64,000 bases of DNA from Gymnothorax reevesii (taxonomy: Eukaryota > Chordata > Actinopteri > Anguilliformes > Muraenidae), in the NCBI GenBank assembly GCA_029721435.1, contig CM056574.1:75931501-75995500 (forward strand), written 5' to 3'. Position 1 is the first letter of the stretch. The number at the start of each line of letters is the position of its first letter. The notes below the pieces were generated by a model. That model did no database searches. It was not told the DNA's origin and worked only from the letters and a program-made list of their open reading frames with translations. Positions 11,975 through 26,925 of the stretch are shown piece after piece. The translations under genes and the position numbers were made by a program.

Positions 11975-14900
11975 TTCTTCTTCTTCTTCTTCTTTTTATT
12001 CTGCTGCGAGAACGCATTTTTGAGGGCTTTGCCATGCACGAAAACTCACAAAAATTTGCCCACACGTCAGTCGTGGTGAAAATTGCAAAATATTACTATT
12101 TTTGTGCTTATACATGCCTAGGTGGCTCTATAGCGCCACCAAACACGAGGCCATTTTGGAAGGCACTTGCTCGGATTCTCACGAAATTCAATTGGGCCAT
12201 AGCAGTCATGATAAATTTTTTTGGTAATTTTTTTGAATTTATTTTGCCGCACAGGAAGTGAGCTACGAGCCATTTCCTGCGTTTTTTTCAGATTTTACAA
12301 ACACATTTTTGAGGGCCTTATCATACTCGAAAACTCACCAAACTTGGCTCATAGACTAAAAATATTAAGTTCTTTGATTCGATGTCTCATTTGGCACTGA
12401 GTGTGACATGGTGGCTCTATAGCGCCCTCTAATACATAATTGCATTTTTGAGGGCCTCAGCATGCTCGAAAACTCACGTAACTTTGCAACGATTTTAAGC
12501 CGATCATACCTTTCACTAGGCTATGAGGTTTAAAGATGGATGTGGCAAGATTGCATTACAGCGCCACCTAGAATATTTCAATTAAGCAGCCCTCGCAGGG
12601 TGTTTAACATACATGTACAAAATTCGGTGGACATGTGTACTATGCCAAAACCTAAAAAAAAGTCTCTTGGTACCATGACCTAGACTCAAAAGGAAGTCCG
12701 CCATTTTTAATTGAATTTGCAACTTTTTTTTATTTTTTGTCATTCACAGGCGTCGTACTTTAACGAACTTCTCCTAGAGATTTTATCCGATCAACTAAAA
12801 ATTTGGCACAGGCCATCTAAAGACATTTCCCATGTTAAATTGCGAAGCTTTTTTGGATTCATCGAAAATTGTGTCCGTGGCGTTGCGGCGAATTTCGATG
12901 TTCCGCCGTGAAAATGGAAGTTGCTTTTATGAGCACATGCATTGTGAGATTTGCGTGAAACTTTACAGGCTTAATAGTAGTCTACTTCCAAATATAAATA
13001 TATGTTGATATTGGATTGGGTGTGGTCAGGTGGCTCCACAGCGCCCTCTTCACACGACCATGTTGATATAAAAGTGCTTGAATGTTCATGAAATTTGGTC
13101 TGATCATTGCATTGGTTTTTTTGGGCTATAATTATTTTTTTGAAATTTTTCGACCAAACAGGAAGTGCGCTATGAGCCATTTCCTGCGTTATTCCAAATT
13201 TTACGAACACACATTTGAAGGCTTTAGCATACTTGAAAACTTGTAAAACTTTGCAAAAATTATATTTGTCCAATTGTCTTCAATTTGAGAAAATAATTGG
13301 CAGTAAATGAGGCATTATGGCTCTATAGCGCCCCCAATCAGATTTTTCAAATTATTGCCTTTTTGAGGGTCTCAGCATGCTCAAAAACTCACAAAATTTT
13401 GAACAATTCTAAAAACCATCATTCCTATTACAGTGATAAAAATTAACATATTGGCGTGGCAAAAATGGCATGATAGCGCCCCCTGGAAATTTTCAAAAAA
13501 GTAGCCCTCGCACCGTGGTTGACCTGCATGTATGAACTTCGGTGGACATGTGGAATATCCTGAGACCTAAAACAATGTCTCTTGGTGCCATGGCCTAGAC
13601 CCAACAGGAAGTCCGCCATTTTTAATTGAAATTGCAACTTTTTAAAATTTTTTTTCCATTCACAGGCGTCGTACTTTAACAAACTCCTCCTAGAGATTTT
13701 ATCTGATCAACTTAAAATTTTGAATTTAACATCATAAGACCTTGTCGATGTTAAATTGCGAAGCTTATTTGGATTCATCGAACTTTGTATCCGTGGCGTC
13801 GCGGCGAATTTCGATGTTCTGCCATGAAACAGGAAGTTGGTTTTACGCACACATGCTTTGTGAAATTTGCGCGAAACTTTACAGGCTTTATAGGGGTCCA
13901 CTTCCAAGTAAACCTATATGTTGATATTAGATTGGGTGTGGTCAGGTGGCTCCACAGCGCCCTCTTGAAACGGCCATGTTGAGATAAAAGTGCTTGAATG
14001 TTCATGAAATTTGGTGGGATCATTGCTTTGTTCATGTTGAGTTATATTAATTTTTTTGAAATTTTTTGGCCAAACAGGAAGTGAGCTATGCGCCATTTCC
14101 TGCGTTTTTCCAAATTTTATAAACACATGTTTGGATGCTTAAGAATACTCGAAATCTTGCAAAAAGTTGCACAAATTATAATTGTCTTATTATCTTCAAT
14201 TTTATATATCAATTTACACTAAATTTGGCACAATGGCTCTATAGCGCCCCCAATCAGATTTTTAAAAGAATTGCCATTTTGAGGGTCTCTGCATGTTCTA
14301 AAACTCTCAAAATTTTGTGAATGTATAAAGACCATCATTCTTATTACTCTGACAAAAAACTTATATATATACATGGCAAAAATGTCACTATAGCGCCCCC
14401 TGGAAAATTTTAAATAAGCAGCCCTCGCAGCCTGGTAAACCGACATGTATGAAATTCGGTAGACATGTGGAATATGCCGAGACCTACAAAAAAGACTCTT
14501 GGTGCCATGACCTAGACTCAACAGGAAGTCCGCCATTTTTAATTGAATTTGCAATTTTTTTTTATTTTTTGCCATTCACAGGCGTCGTACTTTAACGAAC
14601 TCCTCCTAGAGATTTTATCCGATCAACTTACAATTTTGCGTATGACTTTTTAAGACGTTTTCGATGTTAAATTGCGAAGCTTTTTTGGATTCATCGAACT
14701 TTGTATCCGTGGCGTTGCGGCGAATTTCGATGTTCCGCCATGAAACAGGAAGTTGGTTTTACGCGCACATGCTTTGTGAGATTTGCGCGAAACTTCACAG
14801 GCTTGATAAGAGTCTACTTCCAAGTATACCTATATGTTGATATTAGATTGGGTGTGGTCAGGTGGCTCCACAGCGCCCTCTTGACACGGCCATGTTGAGA

Positions 14901-16390
14901 TAAAAGTGCTTGAATGTTCATGAAATTTGGCGTGACAATTGCATGTGTTTTTTTGGGCAGTAATTATTTTTTTGAAATTTTTTAACCAAACAGGAAGTGA
15001 GCTATGAGCCATTTCCTGCGTTATTCCAAATATTACGAACACAGGTTTGGAGGTATTACCATACTCAAAAACTTGCAAAACTTTGCAAAAATTTTATTTG
15101 TTTGATTGTCTTCAATTTGAGACAGAATTTGGCAGTAAATGTGACATAATGGCTCTATAGCGCCCCCAATCAGATTTTTAAAAGAATTGCCCTTTTGAGG
15201 GTCTCAGCATGCTCAAAAACTCACAAAATCTTGTACAACTCTAAAGCCTATCATTCCTATTACAATAATAACAAATTTATATATAGGCGTGGCAAAAATG
15301 GCATTATAGCGCCCCCTGGAAAATTTCAAGTAAGCAGCCCTTACATCGTGGTTGATCAGCATGTATGTACTTCTGTGAACAAGTGGAATATCCTGAGACC
15401 TAAAAAAAAGTCTCTTGGAGCCATGACATAGACCCAACAGGAAGTTTGCCATTTTTAATTGAAATTTCAACTTTTTTAGATTTTTCGCCATTCGCAGGTG
15501 TCGTACTTTAACGAACTCCTCCTAGAGACTTTATCCAATCAACTCAAAATTTGGCGAATAATATCTTAAGACCTTGCTGATGTTTAATTGCGAAGCTTTT
15601 TTGGATATATCGAACGATGTATCCGTGGCATTGCGGCGAATTTCGGCGTCCCGCCATGAAACAGGAAGTTGGAATAACTCCCACATACTTTGTGGGATTA
15701 GTCTAAAACTTTCCAAACTTGATAAACTTGTCTCCCCAAGTATAAATATATGCTAATATTAGATCGGAAATGGCCATGTAGCTCCACAGCGCCCTCTAGA
15801 TACTACCATGTTAAGATAAAAGTGCTTGAATGTTCATAAAATTTGGTGTCATCATTGCATTAGTCATTCCGGGCAATGCTTAATTTTTTGAAATTTTTTG
15901 GCCAAACAGAAAGTGAGCTATGAGCTATTACCTGCGTTTTTCCAAATTTTACGAATACTCGTGTTTAGGCCTTAGAATGGTCCAAAACTTGCAAAAACGT
16001 GGCAAAAATTATCATTGTCTTATTGCCTTGAATTTGACACATCAACTGGGACTAAATGTGGCATAATGGCTCGATAGCGCCCCCAGTCAGATTCTTTAAA
16101 CAATTGCTTTTTTGGGGCTCGAAGCGTGCTTAAAAATTTACGAAAATCAACACACACATGATGCCCGGTATTCCAATAACTATGTTGTAGATTTTGCGAA
16201 CAGGCATAACAAAATGGTATCATAGCGCCATCCAGAAGAATTTTGCAATCCCATCAGGAAAACACATTGTACACAGGCTAGCAGTGTCCAATGGCTGTTA
16301 ATAGACAACTGCACCCATCAAGGTCTTGCTGCCACCCCACTGTTCACGAGGGGTGCGAGGGCCCTTTCAACGCTGCTTGCAGCTTTAATT
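11975..16390 (+). mobile_element. Family A element, copy 4, lacking its 5' hairpin
   Basis: The preceding copy's 3' end runs straight into a short (TTC)n tract (about 11976-11993) and tttttattctgctgcgag, so the 5' hairpin and its gap are absent. The copy is the longest at about 4.4 kb and holds about five monomers. Its 3' block at 16340-16390 has the well-preserved form caccccactgttcacgaggggtgcgagggccct and the palindrome at 16372-16383. Confidence 0.75.
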
Positions 16391-19300
16391 AGGGCCCTGG
16401 CACCGACCGGTGCGAGGAACCTATTGTTTTTGATGGGATTTTTATTCTTCTTCTTCTTCTTCTTCTTCTTCTTCTTTTTATTCTGCTGCGAGAACGCATT
16501 TTTGAGGGCTTTGCCATGCACGAAAACTCACAAAAATTTGCCCACACGTCAGTCGTGGTGAAAATTGCAAATTATTATTATTTTTGTGCTTGGACATGCC
16601 CCGGTGGCTCTATAGCGCCACCAAACACGCGGACATTTTGGAACGCACTTGCTCGGATTCTCACGAAATTTTATAGAGTCATAGTAGTCATCATACATTT
16701 TTTTTAAATTTTTTTGAAATTTTTTTGCCTCACAGGAAGTGAGCTATGAGCCATTTCCTGCGTTTTTTTAGATTTTACGAACACATTTTTGAGGGTTTTA
16801 TCATACTCGAAAACTCACCAGACTTGGCTCATAGACTAGAAATATTACGTTCTTTGATTCGATATCTCATTTGGCACTGAGTGTGATATGGTAGCTCTAT
16901 AGCGCCCCCTAATACATAATTGCATTTTTGAGGGCCTCAGCATGCTTGAAAACTCACAAAACTTTGCAAACAGATTAAGCAGGTCTTACTTTTAACTAGG
17001 ATTTAGGGTTTACAGATGGATGTGGCAAAATTGCATTACAGCGCCACCTAGAAAATTTCAATGAAGCAGCCCTCGCAGCGTGTTTGACCTACATGTACAA
17101 AATTCGGTAAACATGTGTACTATGTCAAGACCTAAAAAAAAGTCCCAAGGTGCCATGACCTAGACTCAACAGGAAGTCCGCCATTTTTAATTGAATTTGC
17201 AATTTTTTTAAATTTTTTGCAATTCACAGGCATCGTACTTTAACAAACTCCTCCTAGAGATTTTATCTGATCAACTTAAAATTTGGCATATGACATTGAA
17301 AGACGTCGTCGATGTTAAATTGCAAAGCTTTTTTGGATTCATCGAACTTTGTATCCGTGGCGTCGCGGCGAATTTCGATGTTCCGCCATTAAAATGGAAG
17401 TTGCTTTTATGAGCATATGCTTTGGGAGATTTACGTGAAACTTTACAGGCTTAATGATAGTCTAATTCCAAATATACCTATATGTTGATATTGGAGTGGG
17501 TGTGGTCAGGTGGCTCTACAGCGCCCTCTAGACACGGCCATGTTGATATAAAAGTGCTTGAATGTTCATGAAATTTGGTATGATCATTGCATTTGTTTTT
17601 CTGGGCTGTGCTGATTTTTTTGAAATTTTTTGGCCGAATAGGAAGTGAGCTATGAGTCATTTCCTGCTTTATTCCAAATTTTATGAACACACATTTGAAG
17701 GCCTTAGCATACTCGAAAACTTGCAAAACTTAGCTAAAATTTTATTTGTCACATTGTCTTCAATTTGAAACATAAATTGGCAGTAAATGAGGCATCATGG
17801 CTCTATAGCGCCCCCAATACGATTTTTAAAAGAATTACCCTTTTGAGGCTTTCAGCATGCTCAAAAACTCACAAAATTTTGTACAATTTTAAAGACCATC
17901 ATTCCTATTACACTGATAAAAAATTTACAAATAGGCGTGGCAAAAATGGCATTATAGCGCCCCCTGGAAAATTTCAAATTAGCAGCCCTCGCAGCCCGGT
18001 AAACCCACATGTATGAAATTCGGTAGACATATGGAATATGCCGAGACCTACAAAAAAGTCACTTTGTGCCATGACCTAGACTCAACAGGAAGGCTGCCAT
18101 TTTTAATTGAAATTGCAACTTTTTTTTATTTTTTTTGCCATTCACAGGTGTCGTACTTTAACGAACTCCTCTTAGAGATTTTATCCGATCTAATTAAAAT
18201 TTGGCATATAATATCTAAAAACCTTGCTGACGTTAAATTGCGAAGCTTTTTTGATTTCATCGAACGATGCATCCGTGGCATCACGGCGAATTTTGATGTC
18301 CTGCCATGAAACAGGAAGTTGCTTTCACTTCCACATACTTTGTAAGATTTGCCTGAAACTTTCCAAGCTTGATAAAATTGTCCGCCCAAGTATAGATATA
18401 TGCTTATTTTATATCGAGAGGTGCCAGGTGGCTCCAGAGCGCCCTCTAGATATGGCCATGTTCAGATAAAAGTGCTTGAAAGTTCATGAAATTTGGTATG
18501 ATCATTGCATTCGTCATTGTAGGAAAGCACTAATTTTTTGAAATTTTTTGGCCAAACAGGAAGTGAGTTTTGAGCTATTTCCTGCGTTTTTTTTAATTTT
18601 ACGAACGCACGTTTGAAAGCCTTAGAATACTCCAAAGCTTGCAAAACCTCGTCCAAATTATAATTGTCTTATTTTCTTCAATGTCATCTATCAATTGGAG
18701 CCGAATGTGGCATAATGGCTCTATAGCGCCCCCAATCAGATTTATAAAAGAATTGCCTTTTTGAGGGTCTCAACATGTTCGAAAACTCACAAAATTTTGT
18801 AAATGTATAAAGACCATCATTCATAATACTCTGATAAAAAGCTTACATATTGGCATGGCAAAAATGTCATTATAGCGCCCCCTGTAAAATTTCAAATTAG
18901 CAGCCCTCGCAGCCCGTTAAACCTACATGTATGAAATTCAGTAGAAATGTGGAATATGACGAGTCCTAAAAAAAAGTCTCTTGGTGCCATGACCTAGACT
19001 CAACAGGGAGTCCGCCATTTTTAATTGAAATTGCAACTTTTTTGGATTGTTGGCCATTCACAGGTGTCGTACTTTAACGAACTCCTCCTAGAGATTTCAT
19101 CCGATCAACTTGAAATTTGGCTATTAGTATCTCAAGACGTTGCTGATGTTAAATTGCGAAGCTTTTGTGGATTCATTGAATTTTGTATCCGTAACGTTGC
19201 GGCGAATTTCGATGTCCCGCCATTAAACAGGAGGTTGGGTTTACTCCCACATACTTCATAGGTTTTCTCTGAAACTTTCCAAGCTTTATAAAATTGTCCT

Positions 19301-19947
19301 CCCAAGTATAAAAATATGCTAACATTGGAACAGGAGTTGCCAGATGGCTCCACAGCGCCCTCTAGATACGGCCATGTTAAGATAAAAGTGCTTGAATTTT
19401 CATGAAATTTGGTGTGATCATTGCATTTCTCATTCCGGGCAATGGCTAATTTTCTTGGCCAAACAGGAAGTGAGGGATGAGCTATTTCCTGCGTTTTTTT
19501 TAAATTTCACGAACATACCTTTGAAGGCCTTAGAATACTCCAAAGCTTGCAAAACCTAGCACAATTCATTATTGTCTTATTCTCTTCAATGTCATCCATC
19601 AATTGGCACGAAATGTGGCATAATGGCTCTATAGCGCCCCCAGTCAGATTTATAAGAGAATTGCCCTTTTGAATGTCGAAACATGCTGGAAAATTCACAA
19701 AAATCAACACACTCATGGAGCTCGGTATTACGATTACTATGTTGTAGATTTTGTGCACAGGCATGTCAAAATAGTATCATAGCGCTCTCCTGAAAATTTT
19801 TGCAATCTCATCAGGAAAACACATTGTACACAGGCTAGCAGTGTCCTATGGCTGTGACTGGACACCTGCACCCATCAAGATCTTGCTGCCACCCCAACGT
19901 GCACGAGGGGTGCGAGGGCCCTTTCAACGCTGCTTGCAGCTTTAATT
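16391..19947 (+). mobile_element. Family A element, copy 5
   Basis: The short 5' hairpin reads agggccctggcaccgaccgg, a small variant. A (TTC)n tract lies at about 16444-16474. Four monomers follow and the 3' palindrome is at 19929-19940. Total length is about 3.56 kb, the modal size of the array. Confidence 0.8.
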
Positions 19948-22900
19948 AGGGCCCGAGCACCGACCGGTGCCAGGAACCTATTGTTTTTGATGGGATTTTT
20001 ATTGGGGCCCGAGCACCGACCGGTGCCAGGGCCCGGAACGGGTCCTGGCACCGAAGGTGCGAGGAACCTATTGTTTTTGATGGGATTTTTATTCTTCTTC
20101 TTCTTCTTCTTCTTCTTCTTCTTCTTTTTATTCTGCTGCGAGAACGCATTTTTGAGGGCTTTGCCATGCACGAAAACTCACAAAAATTTGCCCACACGTC
20201 AGTCGTCGTGAAAATTGCAAAGTATTATTATTTTTGTGCTTGGACATGCCCCAGTGGCTCTAAAGCGCCACCAAACACGCGGCCATTTTGGAACGCACTT
20301 GCTCGGATTCTCACGAAATTTTATAGAGTCATAGTAGTCATCATAAATTTTTTTGTAAATTTTTTTGAAATTTTTTTGCCCCACAGGAAGTGAGCTATGA
20401 GCCATTTCCTGCGTTTTTTCAGATTTTACGAACACATTTTTGAGGGTTTTATCATACTCGAAAACTCATCAAACTTGGCTCATAGACTACAAATTTTACG
20501 TTCTTTGATTCGATATCTCATTTGGCACTGGGTGTGACATGGTAGCTCTATAGCGCCCCCTAATACATAATTGCATTTTTGAGGGCCTCAGCATGCTTGA
20601 AAACTCACAAAACTTTGCAAACATATTAAGCTGGTCTTACTTTTGACTAGGATTTAGGGTTTACAGATGGATGTGGCAAAATTGCATTACAGCGCCACCT
20701 AGAAAATTTCAATGAAGCAGCCCTCGCAGCGTGTTTGACCTACATGTACAAAATTCGGTGGACAGATGTACTATGCCAAGACCAAAAAAAAAGTCCCTAG
20801 GTGCCATGACCTAGACTCGACAGGAAGTCCGCCATTTTTAATTGAATTTGCAAATTTTTTTAATTTTTTGCCATTCACAGGCTTCGTACTTTAACGAACT
20901 CCTCCTAGAGATTTTATCCGATCAACATAAAATTTTGAATTTAACATCTTAAGACCTTGTCAATGTTAAATTGCGAAGCTTTTTTGGATGCATTGAACTT
21001 TGTATCCGTGGCGTCGCGGCGAATTTCGATGTTCCGCCATGAAACAGGAAGTTGGTTTTACGCGCACATGCTTTGTGAGATTTGCGCGAAACTTTACAGG
21101 CTTTATAGGAGTCCACTTCCAAGAGGATCTATATGTTGATATTAGATTGGGTGTGGTCAGGTGGCTCCACAGCGCCCTCTTGAAACGGCCATGTTGAGAT
21201 AAAAGTGCTTGAATGTTCATGAAATTTGGTGTGATCATTGCTTTGTTCATGTCGAGTTGTATTAATTTTTTTGAAATTTTTTGGCCAAACAGGAAGTGAG
21301 CTATGCGCCATTTCTTGCATTTTTTCTAATTTTATAAACACATGTTTGGATGCTTAAGAATACTCGAAATCTTGCAAAAAGTTGCACAAATTATAATTGT
21401 CTTATTATCTTCAATTTTATATATCAATTCACACTAAATTTGGCACAATGGCTCCATAGCGCCCCCAATCAGATTTTTAAAAGAATTGCCATTTTGAGGG
21501 TCTCAGCATGTTCTAAAACTCACAAAATTTTGTAAATGTATAAAGACCATCATTCGTATTACTCTGACAAAAAACTTATATATAGACATGGCGAAAATTT
21601 CACTATAGCGCCCCCTGGAAAATTTTAAATAAGCAGCCCTCGCAGCCTGGTAAACCTACATGTATGAAATTCGATAGACATGTGGAAAATCCTGAGACTT
21701 AAAAAAAGTCTCTTGGTGCCATGACCTTGACTCAACAGGAAGTCCGCCATTTTTAATTGAAATTGCAAATTTTTTGGATTTTATGCCATTCACAGGTGTC
21801 GTACTTTAACGAACTCCTCCTAGAGATTTCATTCTATAAACTTAAAATTTCGCATATGACATCTGAAGACCTTGTCGATGTTAAATTGCTAAGCTTTTTT
21901 GGATTCATTGAACTTTGTATCCGTGGCGTTGCGGCGAATTTCGGTGTTTCGCCATGAAACAAGAAGTTGGTTTTACGCGCACATGCTTTGTGACATTTGC
22001 CCGAAACTTCACAGGCTTGATTAAATTGTCCGCCTAAGTATAAATATATGCTAATATTAGATCGGGAATGGTCAGGAGGCTTCACAGCGCCCTCTAGATA
22101 CGGCCATGTTATTATAAAAGTGCTTGAATGTTCATGAAATTTTGTGTGATCATTGAATTTGTCATTGCAGGCAATAGCTAATTTTTTGAAATCTTTTGGC
22201 CAAACAGGAAGTGAGATATGAGCGATTTCCTGCGTTTTTCCAAATTTTATGAACGCACGTTTGAAAGCCTTTAAATACTCCAAAGCTTGCCAAACCTTGC
22301 ACAAATTATAATTTTTTTATTCTCTTCACTGTCATCCATCAACTGGAGCCTAATGTGGCATAATGGCTCAAGAGCGCCCCCAATCAGATTTTTAAAAGAA
22401 TTGCCTTTTTGAGGGTCTCAGCATGTTCGAAAACTCACAAAATTTTGTAACTATATAAAGACCCTCATTCATAATACTCTGATAAAAAGCTAACATATTG
22501 GCATGGCAAAAATTTCATTATAGCACCCCCTGGAAAATTTCAAATAAGCAGCCCTCGCAGCCTGGTAAACCTACATGTATGAAATTCGTTGGACATGTGG
22601 AAAATTTTGAGACCTAAAAAAAAGTCTCTTGGTGCCATGACCTAGACTCAGCAGGAAGTCCGCCATTTTTAATTGAAATTGCAAATTTTTTGGATTTTTT
22701 GCCATTCACAGGTGTCGTACTTGAACGAACTCCTCCTAGAGATTTTACCCGATCAACTTAAAGTTTGGCATATAATATCTAAAGACCTTGCTAATGTTAA
22801 ATTGCTAAGCTTTTTTGCTTTCATCGAACGATGCATCCGTGGCGTCACGGCGAATTTTGATGTCCTGCCATGAAACAGGAAGTTACTTTCACTTCCACAT

Positions 22901-23601
22901 ACTTTGTGGGATTTGCCTGAAACTTTCCAACCTTGATAAATTGTCCGCCCAAGTACAGATATATGCTAATTTTAGACAGAGAGGTTCCAGGTGGCTCCAC
23001 AGCGCCCTCTAGATATGGCCATGTTCAGATAAAAGTGCTTGAATGTTCATGAAATTTGATGTGATCATTGCGTTAGTCATTCTCCGCAATTGTAAATTTT
23101 TTGAAATTTTTTTGCCAAACAGGAAGTGAGCTATGAGCTATTTCTTGCATTTTTCCCAATTTTACGAACACACGTTTTAAGGCCTTAGAATGCTCCAAAA
23201 CTTGCAAAACCTTGCAAAAATTAGAACTGACTTATTCTCTTCAATACATCCATCAATTGGCATTAAATGAGGCATAATGGCTCTATAGCGCCCCCAATAA
23301 TATTTATGAAAGAATTGCTCTTTTGAAAGTCGAAACATGCTGGAAAATTTCCAAAAATCAACACACTCATGGAGCCCTGTATTACGATTACTGTGTTGTA
23401 GATTTTGCACACAGGCAAGTCAAAATGGTATCGTAGCGCCCTCCAGATAATTTTTGGACTCCCAACAGGAAACCACATTGCACGCAGTACAGTTGTGTCC
23501 AATGGCTCTGAATGGACACCTGCAGCCATCAAGATCTTGCTGCCACCCCAACGTGCACAAGGGGGGCGAGGGCCCTTTCAACGCTGCTTGCAGCTTTAAT
23601 T
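19948..23601 (+). mobile_element. Family A element, copy 6, with a duplicated 5' end
   Basis: Two 5' ends sit in series. The first, 19948-20003, stops after gatgggatttttatt. A second hairpin in the long form starts at about 20004 and leads into the (TTC)n tract at about 20094-20127. The rest is a four-monomer body ending in the palindrome at 23583-23594. Confidence 0.8.
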
Positions 23602-26600
23602 AGGGCCCGAGCACCGACCGGTGCCAGGGCCCGGAACGGGTCCTGGCACCGAAGGTGCGAGGAACCTATTGTTTTTGATGGGATTTTTATTATTCTTCTT
23701 CTTCTTCTTCTTCTTCTTCTTCTTCTTTTTATTCTGCTGCGAGAACGCATTTTTGAAGCATTTTAGAAACACATGTTTGGAAGCCTTAGAATACTCAAAA
23801 TCTTGTAAAAAGTTGCACAAATTATAATTGTCTTGTTGTCTTCAATTTTATACATCAATTTACACTAAATTTGGCACAATGGCTCTTTAGCGCCCCCAAT
23901 CAGATTTTTAAAAGAATTGCCCTTTTGAGGGTCTCAGCATGTTCGAAAACTCACAAAATTTTGTAAATGTATAAAAACCATCATTCGTATTACTCTGACA
24001 AAAAACTTACAAATCGACATGGCAAAAATGTCATTATAGCGCCCCCTGGAAAATTTCAAATAAGCAGCCCTCGCAGCTCGGTAAACCTACATGTATGAAA
24101 TTTGGTAGACTTGTGGAATATGCCGACACCTAAAAAAAAGTCTCTTGGTGCCATGACCTAGACTCAACAGGAAGTTAATTTTTTGCCATTCACAGGTGTC
24201 GTACTTTAACGAACTCCTCCGAGAGATTTTTTCCGATCAACTTAAAAATTGGCGAATAATATTTAAATACCTTGCTGATATTAAATTGCGAAGCTTTTTT
24301 GGATTTATCGAACGATGTATCCGTGGCGTTGCGGCGAATTTTGATGTCCCGCCATGAAACAGGAAGTTGGTTTTACTCCCACATACTTTGTGGGATTTGC
24401 CTGAAACTTTCCAAGCTTGATAAAATTGTCCTCTCAAGTATAAATATATGCTAATATTAGATCGGGAGGTGCCAGGTGGCTCCACAGCGCCCTCTAGATA
24501 TGGCCATGTTAAGATAAAAGTGCTTGAATGTTCATGAAATTTGGTGTGATCATTGCATTGTTCATGTGGAGTTATTTCATTTTTTTTGAAATTTTTTGGC
24601 CAAACAGGAAGTGAGCTATGCGCCATTTCCTGCGTTTTTCCAAATTTTATAAACACATGTTTGGATGCTTTAGAATACTATAAATCTTGCAAAAAGTTGC
24701 ACAAATTATAATTGTCTTATTATCTTCAATTTTATATATCAATTTACACTAAATTTGGCACAATGGCTCTATAGCGCCCCCAATCAGATTTTTAAAAGAA
24801 TTGCAATTTTGAGGGTCTCAGCATGTTCTAAAACTCACAAAATTTTGTAAATGTATAAAGACCATCATTCGTATTACTCTGACAAAAAACTTATATTTAT
24901 ACATGGCAAAAATGTCACTATAGCGCCCCCTGGAAAATTTTAAATAAGCAGCCCTCGCAGCCTGGTAAACCTACATGTATGAAATTCGGTAGACATGTGG
25001 AATATGCCGAGACCTACAAAAAATTCTCTTGGTGCCATGACCTACACTCAACAGGAAGTCCACCATTTGTAATTGAAATTGCAACTTTTTTGGATTGTTG
25101 GCCATTCACAGGTGTCGTACTTTAACGAACTCCTCCTAGAGATTTTATCTGTTCAACTTAAAATTTGGCATATGACATTGAAAGACGTCGTCGATGTTAA
25201 ATTGCGAAGCTTTTTTGGATTCATCGAACTTTGTATCCGTGGCGTCGCGGCGAATTTCAATGTTCCGCCATGAAAATGGAAGTTTATTTTATGAGCATAT
25301 GCTTTGGGAGATTTACATGAAACTTTACAGGCTTAATGATAATCTAATTTCAAATATACCTATATGTTGATATTGGAGTGGGTGTGGTCAGGTGGCTCTA
25401 CAGCGCCCTCTTGACACGGCCATGTTGATATAAAAGTGCTTGAATGTTCATGAAATTTGGTCAGATCATTGCATTTGGTTTTTTGGGCTGTGCTGATTTT
25501 TTTGAAATTTTTCGGCCAAACAGGAAGTGAGCTATGAGTCATTTTCTGCGTTATTCCAAATTTTATGAACACACATTTGAAGGCCTTAGCATACTTGAAA
25601 ACTTGCAAAACTTAGCTAAAATTTTATTTGTCACATTGTCTTCAATTTGAAACAAAAATTGGCAGTAAATGAGGCATCATGGCTCTATAGCGCCCCCAAT
25701 ACGATTTTTAAAATAATTACCCTTTTGAGGGTTTCAGCATACTCAAAAACTCACAAATTTTTTGTACAATTTTAAAGACCATCATTTTTATTACACTGAT
25801 AAAAAATGTACAAATAGGCGTGGCAAAAATGGCATTATAGCGCCCCCTGGAAAATTTCAAATAAGCAGCCCTCGCAGCCCGGAAAACCCACAAGTATGAA
25901 ATTCGGTAGACATGTGTACTATGTCGAGACCTACAAAAAAGTCTCTTGGTGCCTTGACCTAGACTCAACAGGAAGGCTGCCATTTTTAATTGAAATTGCA
26001 ACTTTTTTCAATTTTTTTTTGCCATTCACAGGTGTCGTACTTTAACGAGCTCCTCCTAGAGATTTTATGCGATCAACTTAAAATTTGGCAGATAATATCT
26101 AAAAACCTTGCTGACGTTAAATTGCGAAGCTTTTTTGATTTCATCGAACGATGCGTCCGTGGCGTCATGGCGAATTTTGATGTCCTGCCATGAAACAGGA
26201 AGTTGCTTTCAATTCCACATACTTTGTGGGATTTGCCTGAAACTTTCCAAGCTTTATAAAATTGACCGCCCAAGTCTAGACATATGCTTATTTTATATCG
26301 AGAGGTGCCGGGTGGCTCCACAGCGCCCTCTAGATATGGCCATGTTCAGATAAAAGTGCTTGAAAGTTCATGAAATTTGGTATGATCATTGCATTAGTCA
26401 TTCTCCGCAATTGTTAATTTTTTGAAATTTTTTTGCCAAACAGGAAGTGAGCTATGAGCTATTTCCTGCGTTTTTCCAAATTTTACGAACACACGTTTTA
26501 AGGCCTTAGAATGCTCCAAAACTTGCAAAACCATCCAAAAATTAGAACTGTCTTATTCTCTTCAATACATCCATCAATTGGCACTAAATGGGGCATAATG

Positions 26601-26925
26601 GCTCTATAGCGCCCCCAATAATATTTATAAAAGAATTGCTCTTTTGAAAGTCTAAACATGCTGGAAAATTTACAAAAATCAAAGCACTCATGGAGCCCTG
26701 TATTACGATTACTGTGTTGTAGATTTTGTGCACAGGCAAGTCAAAATGGTATCATAGCGCCCTCCAGAAAATTTTTGCACTGCCATAAGGAAACCACATT
26801 GTACGCGGTCCAGCTGTGTCCAATGGCTCTGAATGGACACCTGCAGCCATCAAGATCTTGCTGCCACCCCAATGTGCACAGGGGGGGCGAGGGCCCTTTC
26901 AACGCTGCTTGCAGCTTTAATTATT
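23602..26925 (+). mobile_element. Family A element, copy 7
   Basis: The long 5' hairpin form is followed by (TTC)n at about 23693-23727. The first monomer is shortened: after agaacgcatttttgaa the sequence jumps to gcattttagaaacacatgtttgg, which belongs later in the monomer. The 3' palindrome is at 26904-26915, followed by tttaattatta. Confidence 0.8.
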
